DNA of 64,000 nt from Climacium dendroides (Eukaryota; Streptophyta; Bryopsida; Hypnales; Climaciaceae): positions 49,552,555 through 49,616,554 of the forward strand of contig OX467083.1 in assembly GCA_950106755.1 (NCBI GenBank), given 5' to 3'. The translations under genes were made by a program, and so were the position numbers. A model generated the notes under the pieces. The model saw only the letters and a program-made list of their open reading frames with translations, was not told where the DNA came from and searched no databases. Positions 1-12,212 of the stretch are shown here, one piece after another (position 1 is the first letter of the stretch; each line of letters starts with the position of its first letter).

Positions 1-522
1 CGGAGACGTAGTGGGACAATGGTTGCTCCCACAGCCCCAACTGTGAAATGCTTTTACTCTTTTAGTTTCAAAAAGACCAGAAGTGGACGATGAAGAAGGT
101 GAACTTGGGACTTTTTTTTCATTGTAATTGGGATGAAGATAATTTTATTTGCGGAGAAACTTTATCGCATTTAATCTTTATGCGATGTGTAAATTTACTC
201 CTATTAGAATACATATTTCCCTAGAATTTAATATGGACAAGTTGAAATTATGCTTCTTGCAAACTTGTTCATGAGCATGACAAATTATAAATTACGAAGT
301 TCTAAAATTTAGGGTAGAAACCAAAAACAATTTCCAATTTCATACTTTGATATAAACCAAGAACAATACAATGGACCATTGTTTTCCAAGCCCTACCACT
401 TCAGCGCTAGTTTCCTACTACAATTTTCTATACTACTCACTCATTCTTGAAGAACTAGTATCTTCTTCATTTTCTTCTACTGCTTCTAGTATATTACTCA
501 ATCAACTAGATCTACGGACACA
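1..522. other. Flank with no recognised gene
   Basis: No coding region is recognised here. It lies just past the stop codon of the hAT reading frame and is probably its 3' untranslated or flanking sequence. The first bases (CGGAGACG) resemble one unit of the G-rich motif found elsewhere in the window, but one unit is not evidence of an array. Confidence 0.4.
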
Positions 523-1289
523 TCATGTAAAAGGTCCAGCCACATGAGCTTGTGGAATGTATACATCCTCATCAGCAGGCGCCTCATTGTCGACTTCTTC
601 ATCCTCTTCATCTTCCATGTCTTCACTTCCACCCTCTTCTTCTTCCATTCCGTGGCCCTCAATTCAGAGTTCTCATTTCGAAGTTCAATGACTCTTCTTC
701 CATCTCTTGAATCTTCCTCAATCTTTTATGTTGCCTCGCTGTGGGGTCTTCCGCATCTGAATTGATAGTAGGACCTTTTCGACTTCCATGAACCACACGT
801 GCTTGAGTTCGTAAAAATGGAAGTTCCTCCTCTGCTGGTCTTCTTGCTCCAATTCCTCGCGGAGGAGCACGATTGGGAGGCCTTGAAGATGAAGCTCTAC
901 TAGTGTTCTTCCCTCCTCGACCACCTTGAACGGTTCGTTGCGCATGCCTATACACTACAACAATGGCAGTGTTTTATAACTGCAAAATTATGACTGAGGA
1001 TGACTGGCGACTGCTTGCAGTCATATTCTTGAAGGCCAACACTTTGGGGAGAAATATGACTGCAAAATATGACTACCAGTCATTTTTACGCCTTGTACTT
1101 CACAAGTGTATACTATACGGCCATTAGGAATACCAAAGTACTTCATATGGAACGTAGGGAACATGTTTGGGAACGTTGAGTCATATTATCAATTATATTT
1201 TCATAGTAGTAAATTTTTTTTTGGTTTGGGCAATTCAAGAAAAATACGGGCAATTCTAAAAAAAATATAAATAAGCCATCATTTAAAAT

Positions 1290-1492
1290 TTTGAAATCCT
1301 AGTCACCTACTTTTTTGGATTTTGAATCCTAGTCACCACTTTTTTAGTGTTTTGAGACCCTAGCCATTATTTTTTTAGGGTTTTAGAACCCTAGCTGCTA
1401 CTTTTTAGAGTTTTGAAACCCTAACTGCCACTTTTTAGAGTTTTGAAACCCTAGCCGCCACTTTTTAGGGTTTTGAAACCCTAGCCGTCACT
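1290..1492. repeat. About seven tandem units of roughly 30 bp
   Basis: Each unit carries the core TTTTGAAACCCTAGCC followed by a CACTTTTTAG-like spacer. The unit contains AAACCCTA, the complement of the plant telomere heptamer, but the spacing is not telomeric. The block lies inside the CACTA-like element. Confidence 0.75.
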
Positions 1493-1494
1493 TC

Positions 1495-1985
1495 TTGTGG
1501 TTCTTCTTCCTTACCTTCTATTGTCTCTTAGCTCTCATTTGTTGTTGCTTTTTGTTGCATCTCAACTCTTATTTTTTGTTGCTCTTTACTTCATGTTTCT
1601 TACTTCTTATTGTTGCATCTAAATTCTTTTTTTCTCTTGCATTTGAACTATTTCTTCTTTTTAGTTCTTGTTTTGTAGTTTTTGCTTCTTATTTCTTCTT
1701 GTTGCATCTACACTCTCATTTCTTGTTATTTCTTGTTATGTCTTAGTTGGTGCTTTTTGTTTCTTCTTGTGTCTTAGTTGTTGCTTCTTATTTCCTCTTG
1801 TGTCTTAATTGTTACTTCATATTGTGTCTTAGTTGTTGCTTCTTGTTTCTTGTTGTGTCTTAGTTGTGTCTTAGTTGTTGCTTCTTATTTTTGTTGCATC
1901 TTAATTTTTACTTCTTGTTATTTCTTAATACTTATCTTTTTTTTCTTGTTTCCTTCATCATCAATCTTATTCTTCCTATTCTAAA
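1495..1985. repeat. Pyrimidine-rich imperfect repeats
   Basis: The + strand is almost all T and C, with repeated forms of CTTAGTTGTTGCTTCTT. Open frames here read as Phe/Leu/Ser-rich and are artefacts of composition. No gene is called. Confidence 0.7.
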
Positions 1986-2426
1986 CTTGAGCTACATATT
2001 TTGTGTTGTTATAAGCCTTTGATGGTTGAGTTTTATTGTTCAATCACTAAAAATGAACCTCTCATTTTTTTAATTGTATATGCAGGCACTAAAAGTTGAA
2101 ACAAAGACATTGAAGGCTACTTACAACCCAATGAAGCCATCTTCACATTATTATAAGGATTGTAGGCCTTATAGGATTGTGTGAATGATTCATTGTGATA
2201 TATATATTTTGTATTAGTGACTAATAAATGTCAATGAAGATAGTTGTATTTGTTCTTGCATTCTCCTTCTTTAATATGATTATCTCCCATACATCTCTAA
2301 AATCATATATTATGTATTCATTTTTAATTGCATGAGGCTTTTTATTCAATTGTCAAATCATCTTGATGTATGATAGTTATATATCATGTCCATTTAAAAT
2401 GCATTAAAAATGTGATTGTAGTTAGT

Positions 2427-2806
2427 AATATGACTGACGAGAGTCGTATTCTACATCATTCAAAAATATGACTCATGAGATTCATTTTTCACATTAATAA
2501 GAATATGACTCACTACAGTCATATTCCACATTACTGCAAAATATGACTCACCCTAGTTATATTCCATGTAACCAAAAAATATGACTCATTGCAGTCATAT
2601 TCCATGTCACTACAAAATATGACTGACCGCAGTCATATTCCATATCACTGCAAAAAATGACTCACTACAATCATATTTCACATCACTGCAAAATATGACT
2701 CACTACAGTCATATTCCACATCATCAAAAAATATGACTCATTGCAATTATATTCCACGTCATCAAAAAATATGATTCGACACAGTCGTATTCCACGTAGG
2801 ATTTTT
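2427..2806. repeat. About ten tandem 38 bp units, each an imperfect palindrome
   Basis: The core AATATGACT recurs every 38 bp from about 2427 to 2769. Each unit also holds the inverted AGTCATATT, so a unit can fold on itself. The same words occur at both ends of the element, which fits subterminal transposase-binding repeats. Confidence 0.85.
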
Positions 2807-5800
2807 TTATTTGCCCGGGCAACCCAAGAAAAAGTCAAAAGACCCCTAGGATAGTCAAAGTATACACCTAGTTGACATACTATGGCTAAAAATAGGTATT
2901 TATACCCCTCAACCCATATGACTGCCAATATGACCGATGTCTGAAGCGACTGCTTCTAAACGACTAGAATCAGTCATATTCCGAGTCATCTACAGTGATT
3001 TCTGCGTGAGTCATATTTTTTGATTTTACGACTCACTGCAGTCATATTTTGCAGTCATAAAACACTGCTTTTGTTGTAGTAATAGTCACCCACAACAGGT
3101 TCATTGGGGGGTAGTGAGGTTCTACCATTGACAGGAGCATTGGATGCGTTAACGTCTATGCCCTCAACATTCCCCACTGAGCCTAACCCTTCTTAGCGAG
3201 GTCTACTTGTTGCATTCAAACTCACACCTACGATGCGGTTTAGTGTACGTTCTCTTGGCATGCTTCAGCCCTGTCCTACAATAGGGGCCACTGTTGCAGT
3301 GGGGTGTGCTGCATGAACCCAAGCACCAAGGACATCATCATCTTCAATTTTTTGAGCACGAACATGTCTCTCACCATCTACAATGGCTTCATTTCTTGCT
3401 ATAGTATTCGAAGTTTGAATATTTTCGACATTCGTACCATAGTGCTCTCATCGGAATCTACTGTTTCCCAAGGGCGTAGTTGCCCGGCCAGCCCCATGAC
3501 GAATCCTATTTGCAACACCGTCACGACCAGACCCTTCATTGTTTGAAGTTGCATGGTTCACTACATTTCCCCCGCTTCCAGCATTTTGCACATTGACATT
3601 TCCGCCTCCATTTCTTAATCGCCAACTGTCGTCATTGTTGTCATCATTCGGGGGAATATCATCGTCATCAGGATTTCCAAATACATCTTCGTCATCGTTT
3701 AGAGGAAAAGCAAAAGAATCGGGATGAACTATACCTTCGATTGGACGGTTTGGAGGGGGTAAAAAACTACGACGAACGCGACGATTTGCATCTATGCCAT
3801 TTTCCTGACCATCTTCATCTCCGTAGTAGTTTTGTGCTTCTTGGAGGTGGTCGGCACCCTCCCTTCAAAGATTTCGGAATGCTTCATACACTAGAAGTGC
3901 ACGATTTTCTTCCTCCTCATATTCTGCAGCATCTTCTGCTTGCATTCTGTCAAATTCGCGATTGGCTTCATGGACTGGAATAGGGCCTAGTGCATCTGAG
4001 TTAGAATCCTCCGACAAGTTGTTAAAATCACACCAACAAATCGGATCTGCACCTTGTCTTTGTTGAAGGACGCGGCTGTTGGTGTATATATATACCAGAG
4101 ACTCCGCCTTGTCCACTGCTAAGCGGTTCCTGGTCTTATTGTGGACAAAAGAAAACATGCTCCAATTTCGTTCGCAAGACAATGCCAAACATGTGAGGGA
4201 AAGAATACGCTTCGCAATTTTGGATAGGGCTCGATCTCCTATTCTATTCCACCATTGGTGGAGAAGTAACCCAGTGTCCCAAATGTTTGGGGTTTTAGTT
4301 GGATTGTAAGGTCCTATGCGCTCTTCATACTGCGTTAGTTTGAGCATAACATCATCATATCGTACCTCAACGACGCCTTCTAATTTATGAATAACCCTAT
4401 ATAATACACGAAGGACTATTCTGTCAGCCTTCAACCGTGGATAATCTGCCAAAAATGGATTTAATAATGCATCGGCATAGTGAAGATCAGTGAATACCAT
4501 ATCCCATCTGTCCTCAAAAGAAGACTCGATGCTTGCCGCCATAACATTGGGGAGGAAAAATGGTGCATCCGTCAAACTATGCACATGTCGTCGTAGATTC
4601 GTCATTGTCAGCCACACTTTGCCCATGGCTGGTTCTCGTCCATCAAAAACGCACAACGTTTTCATTGCATCTGTCGCAATGTGTACATAATTTGAACATC
4701 GTTGCCAAAATTCCACGTTTGCAATGGTATCTATGGCCTCTTTAGCAAACTCTGCGTACTGTTTGCATAGCGTTGCAACATAGTTCAGTATACATGGATG
4801 CCTTATCAATTGGACCAATACGTGCTTCAATGATAGCAACCGCTGCATCATGAGGACATGAGTCCCAAATCTTGTATCATTGGGGACTAATAACTGCAAC
4901 TTTGGACTCAACTCGCGGAAAGTAGCCATTGTTGCGTGGTGGTTTTTGATGTATTGGCAAGCCCTCTTTGCCCTCGCCAATAACTCTGCAAATCATGGCA
5001 ATTTAGACCAATCTTCCAGCAATAAATCCAATGCATGCGCCACACAACCCTGTTTAAAGATGTGTGGATATGTCCCAATAACGTCTTCGATTGCTCCAAG
5101 CATGTTCTTTGCATTGTCTGTACAAATCTAGGTTACGTTGTTCGGGCCCACCCTCTCAATGAAGACTTTCAATTGGTCTGCTATATATACCATGGTTTTA
5201 TTTTCACCCATAGTGTCAATGGATCCAAGGAAGACATCTCCTGTTGGACAGGACATCATCACATTCATCAACGGCCGTCGATTGACATTGTCCCAACCAT
5301 TAGTGCATATTGTGACTCTGTAATTCTACACTGCAAAGGTTGTTTTTTCTTTAATCTCATTTTCAATCTGCATCTTCTTAGGTTCAATCATTTGAGTCTT
5401 GAGCTAATGGTAAGAGGGCGGGGAATATTCAAATTGTGCCAACGAGGTTGCCCTCACTACCTCAATGAAGGTCGGATGTCTCACCACATTGAACAACACA
5501 TTTGCCTCATAGAAAAAACTAGCCCATGCATTTTTCATCCAATGCCTTCCTCTTCGCAATGTTTAGTGCATCCACCATCCGTTGCTGACGTAGTGGCCTT
5601 GATCCAGTGGAATTTGATGCTGCAATGCCACTAGACCCTGGTGGAACATTCAGTGTTTCACGTCTATGGCCCACACCTACGAGTCCCTCTCGTGCCACTT
5701 CATTCTGGGCTAACTGGTTGGAACCTCCGTCTCCAACATTTGGGGTTGATATAGATGGCTCACTCGGACCCGATTCTGTATCCGGGGGGGGGTCAATATT

Positions 5801-6266
5801 CATCCGTTGTGGTACGAAGTTTGCACAATTGGCAAATTTGTGTCTTACCGCTCGAGGTAGTTTTGAGCACACTGCTCGCTCCGACTTTGCCCAAAAACCA
5901 TAGCGGGCAAAAGCACGCTCACGTTTGTAGCTAAATGTCCCGCCACAATATATACAAGTTACTTTACTTCCATCATCAGGAAAATTGAACCATGGTTCCC
6001 ATTCTTTTGTTTGTTTTCGCCCTGAAGTCATCTTAATAGGCAACAACTTTCAATAACATTGCCCTCGACAATTTGATGTTCTCCACGACAAAGTCTCAGT
6101 CACCAAAATCAAAATAGCACTCGTCCACTGTTGGAAGTGACTTTAACATCACCTCAAAAGTGAACCAATGCCGTTTTCAGCCAATGAACCCAAGCAAGGA
6201 GCTCAAAAAAAGTCCAAGATCATGAGGCCAGGTTGGAAACGTAGCCTCTTAATGGCAGTCTGCTCT

Positions 6267-6470
6267 TTATATACCCGGACAAGGTAGAGGCGGGGACGTG
6301 TGGAGCAGAGGCGAGGACGCTGTGGATAGGAAGGCAACGGCGGAAGATCAAGCGGGGACGTAGGAGGGCCAGGTGAGGACGCTGATCCCAGACTGGGCGA
6401 GGACATACTGGGTGGGAACGCAAGGGGCGTGGACGTTGTCAATACGTCTTGGTTTTTTATGTGTAGACGG
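6267..6470 (-). promoter_or_regulatory. TATA box of the hAT gene plus G-rich repeat array, left half
   Basis: On the minus strand TATATAAA (6267-6274) lies 221 bp upstream of the hAT start codon. Just beyond it, 6286-6437 holds seven units like AGGCGGGGACGT, AGGCGAGGACGC and GGCGTGGACGTT. LTR-A begins at 6471 and separates this half from the matching half at 10735. The promoter role is inferred from position. Confidence 0.6.
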
Positions 6471-9400
6471 TGTCGTAGCACAAGAAAGCAAAAATCCTTC
6501 TCTAAGGCTCAATATTTCTTAAAAGAGGCCTTAAAGTGACTCAAGTATCATTCCCACGAAGATCGAATTCCTAGGTTCACAATTACTGGAGAATGGTAGA
6601 GTGATGGTCACGAAATACAAAACCCCAAGCAAAACAATAGACCGGAACTCTACTTGGTCTCGTTGTTTTCTTGGACAAACCCGACCGGATCCCTCCGGTC
6701 CAACAATTACTAATACACGTTAGACCGGATTTTCCCGATCTAACCACACTGACCGGATTTAATCCGGTTTAACACCCACTTGTTTATCACACAGACTCTC
6801 TAACTGGTTGGTTTCCTACCCCACATCTTTACACTATCCCGTAACTCTCCCAACACTTCTATTTACATACCTCAAGTAGTATCCCGTATTTACGTTTTAT
6901 AGACCGTAATCGGGATCCGCATTTCCACAGATCTAACCTTAACCTCTAGTATTCACATCCGGTCCAGATCTCTACTCGTAACCATGTCGAGTTTAACCTC
7001 TGAACAAAGAGGGATCTGCTAATTGGGATTCAGGAAGGAAGCTTAACTCCTACCCTCTGATTTTAAAGTGTCAGAAGTTTTACTACGTGATCAAACTTTT
7101 AAAAATAAACTTTCAAATTCTACAAATGAGAAATAGACCGTCCTCACAACTGGAAAGGAAATGCAGTCGTGTCCAGTAGGTCACGCAAGTTGGTCTAATT
7201 CCTCCTAACCAATGCTACAACGACAGCCTACTGAGTTAGTCCTAAATCCGGTCTAAACTAGCGGGGACAATAAGGAGAAACGAGCGCTGCGGAGACATGC
7301 TAACCCTTACTCTTTCCAGAGAGTGGTCCTCAATCCGTACTCCTTCCGAGTCTATTCCTAGTCCACACTAGAGATCCCTTCTGCCTCTACCCACATACAC
7401 TAATTCAATACTGGACCGGATAAACTCAGCATCCAGGTACACCTTGTATCCACTTACACTCACTTTCCAGCCTGGACTTCCAAAACACAGACAAGTGTCA
7501 AGTACACACAACTATGATTTGTTTCAATCACGCCAAGAGCGAACTCCCAGGTACTCATGAATATAAGAAGGTAAGATAAAGATGCACACCGGGACCAAAC
7601 AAGTCCCGGATTTAAATACTAAACTACTCCCTCAAAATCCTAACCTAAAAGCAACCCTTCAGCCAATCAAGGCCAAACACGTTTCATTCCCTTACTATTT
7701 TCTAGCCTTGTTGATTTTTACTTAAACTCCCACTACTTCCGCTAAAAGTGGATCTCAGATCCTATAATTACGAACCCGGTCACTTTCCAACTGCTAGTGG
7801 ACTTGTCACTCAAAAAATAAACTTCCTAATTATGTACAACCATCCCAAAACTTCAGGCTTTCACCACCATATCCTCAGAAATTTACCCTAAGTAACTTTC
7901 TAAGTTCTTAACTTCTTCGCGGCCGGCTTCTTTACGGTTCCGGTCTTCTGTCCCTGGCGTACCTTACCCCGGGCGGCAAGCTTCTTCTTCTTGGATGTTG
8001 TAGCCTTAGTCGCCTGAGTCTCTGCCAGTGCTTGATCCGGGTCAAAATACGGCTCAAAGTCTTCCTCAGTCCCGGATTCTTCATCCTCGTCTTCTTCTTC
8101 TTCTTCTTCCTCCTTGTCATTGTCCTCTAGAATCGACCTCTTCTTCTGTGCTGACATAATTGGAGGCTTCTTCTTCTACGTGGTTGGTGTGGGCAGAACA
8201 TTGGCCCTAGCACTTTGAGGAGTGGTTTCCTCAATTGTTCTACCCTTCCCGGATCCTTACCCCTGAGATCCGGTCTTCCTTTCCTCCCTTGACCCAGTTT
8301 CGCTTCCCAAAGCTAAGTTGAGTGGGGTGGAAGGAAATACCTTTTCTGTCTTTGTGGGAGGAGTTGGAGAAACTAGAGATAACTCACTTAGGTCGATAAA
8401 CTTGGTGCTCAGCCCTGGTTTGGGCACGTTCTTCTTCTCGGATGGGTCCGGTCTAGATCTCACCTTTTTTTCATCTGCGGCCTTCACCTCCTCCGATGTT
8501 TCTTTCGCCTCGCCTGCTGTCTCCACTTCTCTGGTCTTCTCTTCCTCAGCAGCCTTCACTGCTTCTACTGCATTGAGAGCAATGTCTGTTACTTCCCCTA
8601 GTAGGGAAGTCATTTCTCCCTTAGGCTCCGACCGGATGAAAAAGCTTGGTACGTCCTCCACCTTGTCCTTCGCCTGAACTTCTTCTGCGGGTACCGGAAG
8701 GGGTGTTGGTGCGAGTTCCGTCTCCGTTTCCTGTTCCTGTTCCCGCTCTCTTCGTTCTTCTACCTCCTTCATCACCTCGCGTAGTGGCTCTACTATTGCC
8801 TCCATCTTGCGGTGGTAGGACACTAGCGCCATCATTACGTTGGCTGGAATTTGTTTTCCGGTCTCCATCACCTTCTCGTCAAACAGCATTGCTTTGTTGA
8901 TCACTTCGCCCGGATTGCCGATGAACTCCCGGATCGCCTGAAGATTCTTTGAGGCTGTTTTGGTGAATCTCTTCTGCTGGTCCAGTTCTTCTCTCTTTTC
9001 CTCCAGCTCCTTCGTTAGCTGGTCCACCTTACGCGTGGCTTCGCTCAGCTCTTTCTTCACCGCCTCTTTCATCTTCCGGTCTAGTTAGAAAACAAGTTGC
9101 TGCGGCTGACTGATCTTCTACAGTTGGTATAGTTCTTGAATGGTCTCTTGATTCTTCCTGTATTGGACCCAGAACTCACTGAGTTCCTTCATAATCCGAC
9201 CCAGAGGATCCTGGGTCCAGACCGGATTGACACCCTTATTACCCTCTCCTATTTCTGGGTCTTTATCCTTCCGGTCCTGCCTCCTCTACTGTAACTTAGT
9301 TTCCTCGACCGGTATAGTATCCGCCTTTGAATCTTCCTCTTTCTGCCCGGCTTCCTCATCCGGGTCTTTTATTTTGAATTCTGACATGGCTTTGGCCGTA

Positions 9401-10727
9401 TCGTATAAATCTAACTCTCTATTTGTAAGCCAGCCATGTGCTTGGTACAAGTGGTAGAGGAAAGGGGTTATAGGGGAAGGTTTAGACTTCCCTATGCCTC
9501 CTATCAAACTCTTTATCTGATCTCTCATCACTACTCCCCAATCTACTTTCTGGTCACCCGACAGTGCACCAAAAATAGTGTTTGTTAGGGTGACTGTAAT
9601 CCTGTTTGGCCGCTCTGGACTAAGGATGGCTGCTAGATACTTCATTAATTGTTTCTCCCTAACATTTATGCATCCTGCTATAGGGAAACCATCCTTCTTC
9701 GTTGGGGGATTCTGGAACTTATCAACGAAGAAGCGGTCTGTCCGCGAAGCGAGTCCCTTGTCCGTCTTCTTGAAATCGTACGTCTCCCACCATAGTGTTG
9801 GAGTCCAGTCCTCGGGTCGGCTCCTCGACGTCCCCTTCCATTTCCTCAATGGTGCGCCGATTACCTCCCTCACAATCTCCTCGTCCTTCAAATTCCAAGG
9901 TCGGGCTAGAAATCCTTCGCACCCCATCTGCCGAAGGTCTTCTTCTAGCTCCGCTTTCTCTCTTGGATCAACTGGTACTACCGGCTTCACCATGCGTAAG
10001 GACACAGCTGGATTGCTTCCTCTAAACTTCTCAGTGACCGGAATCACTCTTTGGAGTCTCACAATCACTAGCGCTCTAATCTTCTCACTCCGCTCAAGGC
10101 TCCTCCTCAAGAGTCGATTCAACAGTACACTTTTAATTCTACACTCATGCGTGAACTTCTAAGCGAACTCTCCTCTTGAGACCCGTCTTTCCTTAATCTG
10201 GACCGTAAACTAGAATATCTGAGCCCGTAACTCTTCCTTTGGCTGACATATAAGTACACCGCGAATGCTCCTCACCAGTCTCTTCTTAAGGCAGTTTCCC
10301 AGCAAAAGGAGGTCTCAGCCACCTGCCCCTCCTATTTCTAGGGCTTCATTCACCGGGGATCGTTACAGGTGACCGTTTTTCGAAAAATAGACCTGCTCTC
10401 GAGTGTGGTCTATAACTAGGTAGGCACCTGTTATGCCCGGATTGCATGCCATCCGATTCCGGTCTCCGGTCCTTTATTTTCTTCCAGTTTTTGGTGTCTG
10501 ATAAAACTCACTCTGACCTACTCTTGACCTAACTATACCGTTTCCGGGTTTTCGGTTACTTTTGTTAACACTATTATCTATTCTAAAGTAACCCTATTCC
10601 GATATCCGGTTCCTAACTACTTACGGTCTACTTTTCTAAAAAAAACGAAAAAAAAAATAGGGAGTAAGGAGCTCTAATCCCCTTATTTCCCTCCTAAACC
10701 TAAAGACTGGATTCCCGTGCTCCCATA
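6471..10727 (-). mobile_element. LTR-A: solo-LTR-like unit with an internal ORF
   Basis: The left boundary TGTCGTAGCACAAG matches LTR-C's boundary TGTCATAGCACAAG. The right boundary is tentative. I place it at CCCATA, where the next bases GGCGG differ by one from the left flank GACGG, which needs a terminal CA to TA change. No second copy of either end is seen inside, so there is no 5'/3' LTR pair. It lies between the two halves of a G-rich array and carries a minus-strand ORF. Confidence 0.6.
7900..10122 (-). pseudogene. LTR-encoded ORF of LTR-A (gag-like or plant-transposon-like)
   Basis: One frame runs from about 9993 (MVKPVVPV, the likely start; an upstream Met is at 10122) to 7900 and is interrupted by about five stops, mainly TAG and TAA. 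The first about 210 residues hold a domain shared by all the LTR units: EEDLRQMGCEGF, RPWNLK, ASRTDRF, PERPNRITVT and TIFGAL. A charged coiled coil follows (about 8850-9070), then Pro/Glu-rich linkers, then an acidic run and a basic Lys-rich tail. There are no zinc knuckles or catalytic motifs. The layout recalls the plant Pfam family Transposase_32, but that is inference. The function is unknown. Confidence 0.75.
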
Positions 10728-10965
10728 GGCGGTTTTAGTTGTCGTCCGTGTTCAACGTCCGCGCGATGACTGTCTGCGCCCCAACCCCACCGCCTACGTT
10801 CCTGTCGGGGGTATAAGTACCACCCTTGACAGTTCTGCCATGCCACCCCTGCGTTCTTGGACTTCACATTTGAGCTCCAAGTTGGGGTGGGGTACATAGG
10901 CTTTACAACTCAAAGTTCACGACTTCTCTTATTCTCTCATTCATTATTTTGGGTAAGAGGAAAAT
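10728..10965 (+). promoter_or_regulatory. Right half of the G-rich array and TATA box for the gene at 10966
   Basis: Between 10735 and 10800 the minus strand holds GGGGCGCAGACAG and GCGCGGACGTT, units of the same G-rich family. TATAAG at 10812-10817 lies about 150 bp before the ATG at 10966. With LTR-A removed, this and 6267-6470 would form one divergent promoter of a few hundred bases between the hAT gene and the gene at 10966. Confidence 0.5.
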
Positions 10966-11400
10966 ATGATTACTTCTTTACATACTATTCGGGACACTAA
11001 TTTGCAAAAAATATTGCAACCCAATGTTGAAGCCAATGTAGTTGCACGGAAACAAAAGGCTCAAGATAAGGGTAGGCCTCGGAACTATAAAAATTCAAAG
11101 AAGTGCTTGCATATTCTATTTGATCCTCAACAACTTGCCTTCCTTGGTTGGGAAAATGAAGCGCAACCTTGGACAAAACGAACGTGTCAGAAATATATTG
11201 CTTGCTGCCACATTGATAAAGTGTTCTCACAAAACGTGTATGAAAAACACTGTAAGTTTCAAGTAGCCAACCTTTACCACTGCAAGGACCTTATATATGT
11301 AAAAGTCCAATTTGTTGTATTACACTTTGTATATTTGGATTACATCGTTGTAGAAATTCTCATTCATGTCATTGTAAATACACTTTTATGTTCTCTATGA
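10966..11400 (+). CDS. LAFxGW-domain protein, N-terminal part, unknown function
   Basis: I do not recognise the family. The first about 110 residues match the N-terminus of the coiled-coil/RING-like gene at 21393-31185: both have a basic lead, then LAF.GW, PWT..TC..YI..CHI.K.F and ANL..C.D. After about residue 110 the frame becomes hydrophobic and no longer matches, so the coding match probably ends near 11300 at a splice site or truncation. A tandem repeat follows at once, and no coiled coil or RING part is found downstream. It is probably a truncated paralog. Confidence 0.5.
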   Translation: MITSLHTIRDTNLQKILQPNVEANVVARKQKAQDKGRPRNYKNSKKCLHILFDPQQLAFLGWENEAQPWTKRTCQKYIACCHIDKVFSQNVYEKHCKFQVANLYHCKDLIYVKVQFVVLHFVYLDYIVVEILIHVIVNTLLCSL

Positions 11401-11429
11401 AGTGATCATAACATTGTGATGCCCAAATA

Positions 11430-11740
11430 GCTTTTACATGTACTTTTGCCCTTTACTTAAAATGGATTGCATGTTTGTAATTTGGTGGCCCTTTGCTCAT
11501 GTACACTTAAAATGAATTAAAAAATTGTGGAGTGCATGATTTGGTGGCCCTTTGCTCATGCAGCCTTCAAATAAAATAAAAAATAGTGGAATGCATGAAT
11601 GAGTGGTCCTTTGTTCATGTACACTTAAAATGAAATAAAAAAATTGTGGAGTGCATGATTCGGTGGCCCTTTGCTAATGTAGCCTTCAAATAAAATAAAA
11701 AATTGTGGAATGTATGATTCGGTGGCCCTCTGTTCTAACA
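11430..11740. repeat. Five tandem units of 59-60 bp
   Basis: The core GGTGGCCCTTTGCTCATG recurs near 11484, 11543, 11602, 11662 and 11722. Alternate units differ (GTACACTTAAAATGA against GCCTTCAAATAAAAT), so the array also reads as about 119 bp dimers. Confidence 0.85.
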
Positions 11741-11742
11741 CC

Positions 11743-11767
11743 CTCCCTATTTTATAAAAATAGGGAG
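11743..11767. other. Perfect 11 bp hairpin with 3-base loop
   Basis: CTCCCTATTTT is followed by ATA and then AAAATAGGGAG. It sits directly after the 60 bp repeats. It could be a transcript 3' end structure or the remnant of a small palindromic insertion. Confidence 0.5.
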
Positions 11768-12040
11768 GTCATCACAAAGCATACTTTCATCTCATACAAA
11801 TGAATATTCAGAAATCCATACATATAAAGGTTAGGAAGGTCAACAAACAAACTCATTGGGACATTCATGCTTAGAATTACTAGTTTAGGGGCTGTTCTTG
11901 AAGGATTAATGATAGAGGTGGCCCTTCATAACTGCCTTGAACATAGTTTGGCATTCCCTCTTTAGGACGCTTCAAGAACACAAGATTTACAGTTGAAGCT
12001 GCAGGCAAGTCGCTCAACCCTGGAAGTGGTTTAGTGAAAT

Positions 12041-12212
12041 GGGCAGGGCGGACACATTGGGGCGCGAACGCAAAGATCAGGCGCGGACGCTAAGGGGAGG
12101 CGCAAAAGTACTATCTGGGCATGGACATTCAGGCAAAGACGTATTGTCAGGGCGAGGACGCTGGACCACGGGTCGGCCTCTTGGGCAAAGACGCTTGGGC
12201 ACGAACCTCCAA
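12041..12212. repeat. G-rich motif array
   Basis: It contains GGGGCGCGAACGC, AGGCGCGGACGCT, GGGCATGGACATT, AGGGCGAGGACGC and TTGGGCAAAGACGC at irregular spacing. No gene start is recognised beside it, because LTR-B begins 130 bp to the right. Confidence 0.7.

Larger units (their letters stand above)
953..3081. mobile_element. Non-autonomous CACTA-like element, 2.13 kb
   Basis: The left end reads CACTACAACAA and the right end reads TTGTTGTAGTA, a terminal inverted repeat with one terminal mismatch. The inverted similarity continues inward through GCAGTG and AAAATATGACT. The element is flanked by a 3 bp duplication, ATA, at 950-952 and 3082-3084. Removing it and one duplication joins the hAT frame exactly. 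No transposase is encoded. The inside holds three repeat blocks (30 bp units, pyrimidine-rich sequence and 38 bp units), so mobilisation would need an enzyme supplied in trans. Confidence 0.85.
523..6046 (-). pseudogene. hAT-family transposase pseudogene, split by a CACTA-like element
   Basis: This is a cut-and-paste DNA transposase of the hAT superfamily. The N-terminus (about 5900-6046) has a BED-type zinc-finger start with CIYC. A DUF659-like middle follows, with a TDNA motif near 5110 and a CVAH...LLLED stretch. The hAT dimerisation region contains CERNWSMF at 4153-4176. The frame does not end at the TGA at 3862. It continues open through an acidic, Asn/Gly-rich tail, then across the insertion at 953-3081, into an Arg-rich and finally Asp/Glu-rich tail ending at 523. 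Without the insertion it is about 1,130 codons, long for this family. I see about nine in-frame stops (three TAG, five TGA, one TAA) and a frameshift near 5520, so it is not functional as written. A TATA box lies at 6267-6274. Confidence 0.88.

Noticed and set aside
1495..1984. Hydrophobic membrane proteins on the + strand
   Set aside because: These frames are translations of pyrimidine-rich repeats.
2427..2806. CRISPR-like array of 38 bp repeats
   Set aside because: The units are contiguous with no unique spacers, in plant transposon sequence.
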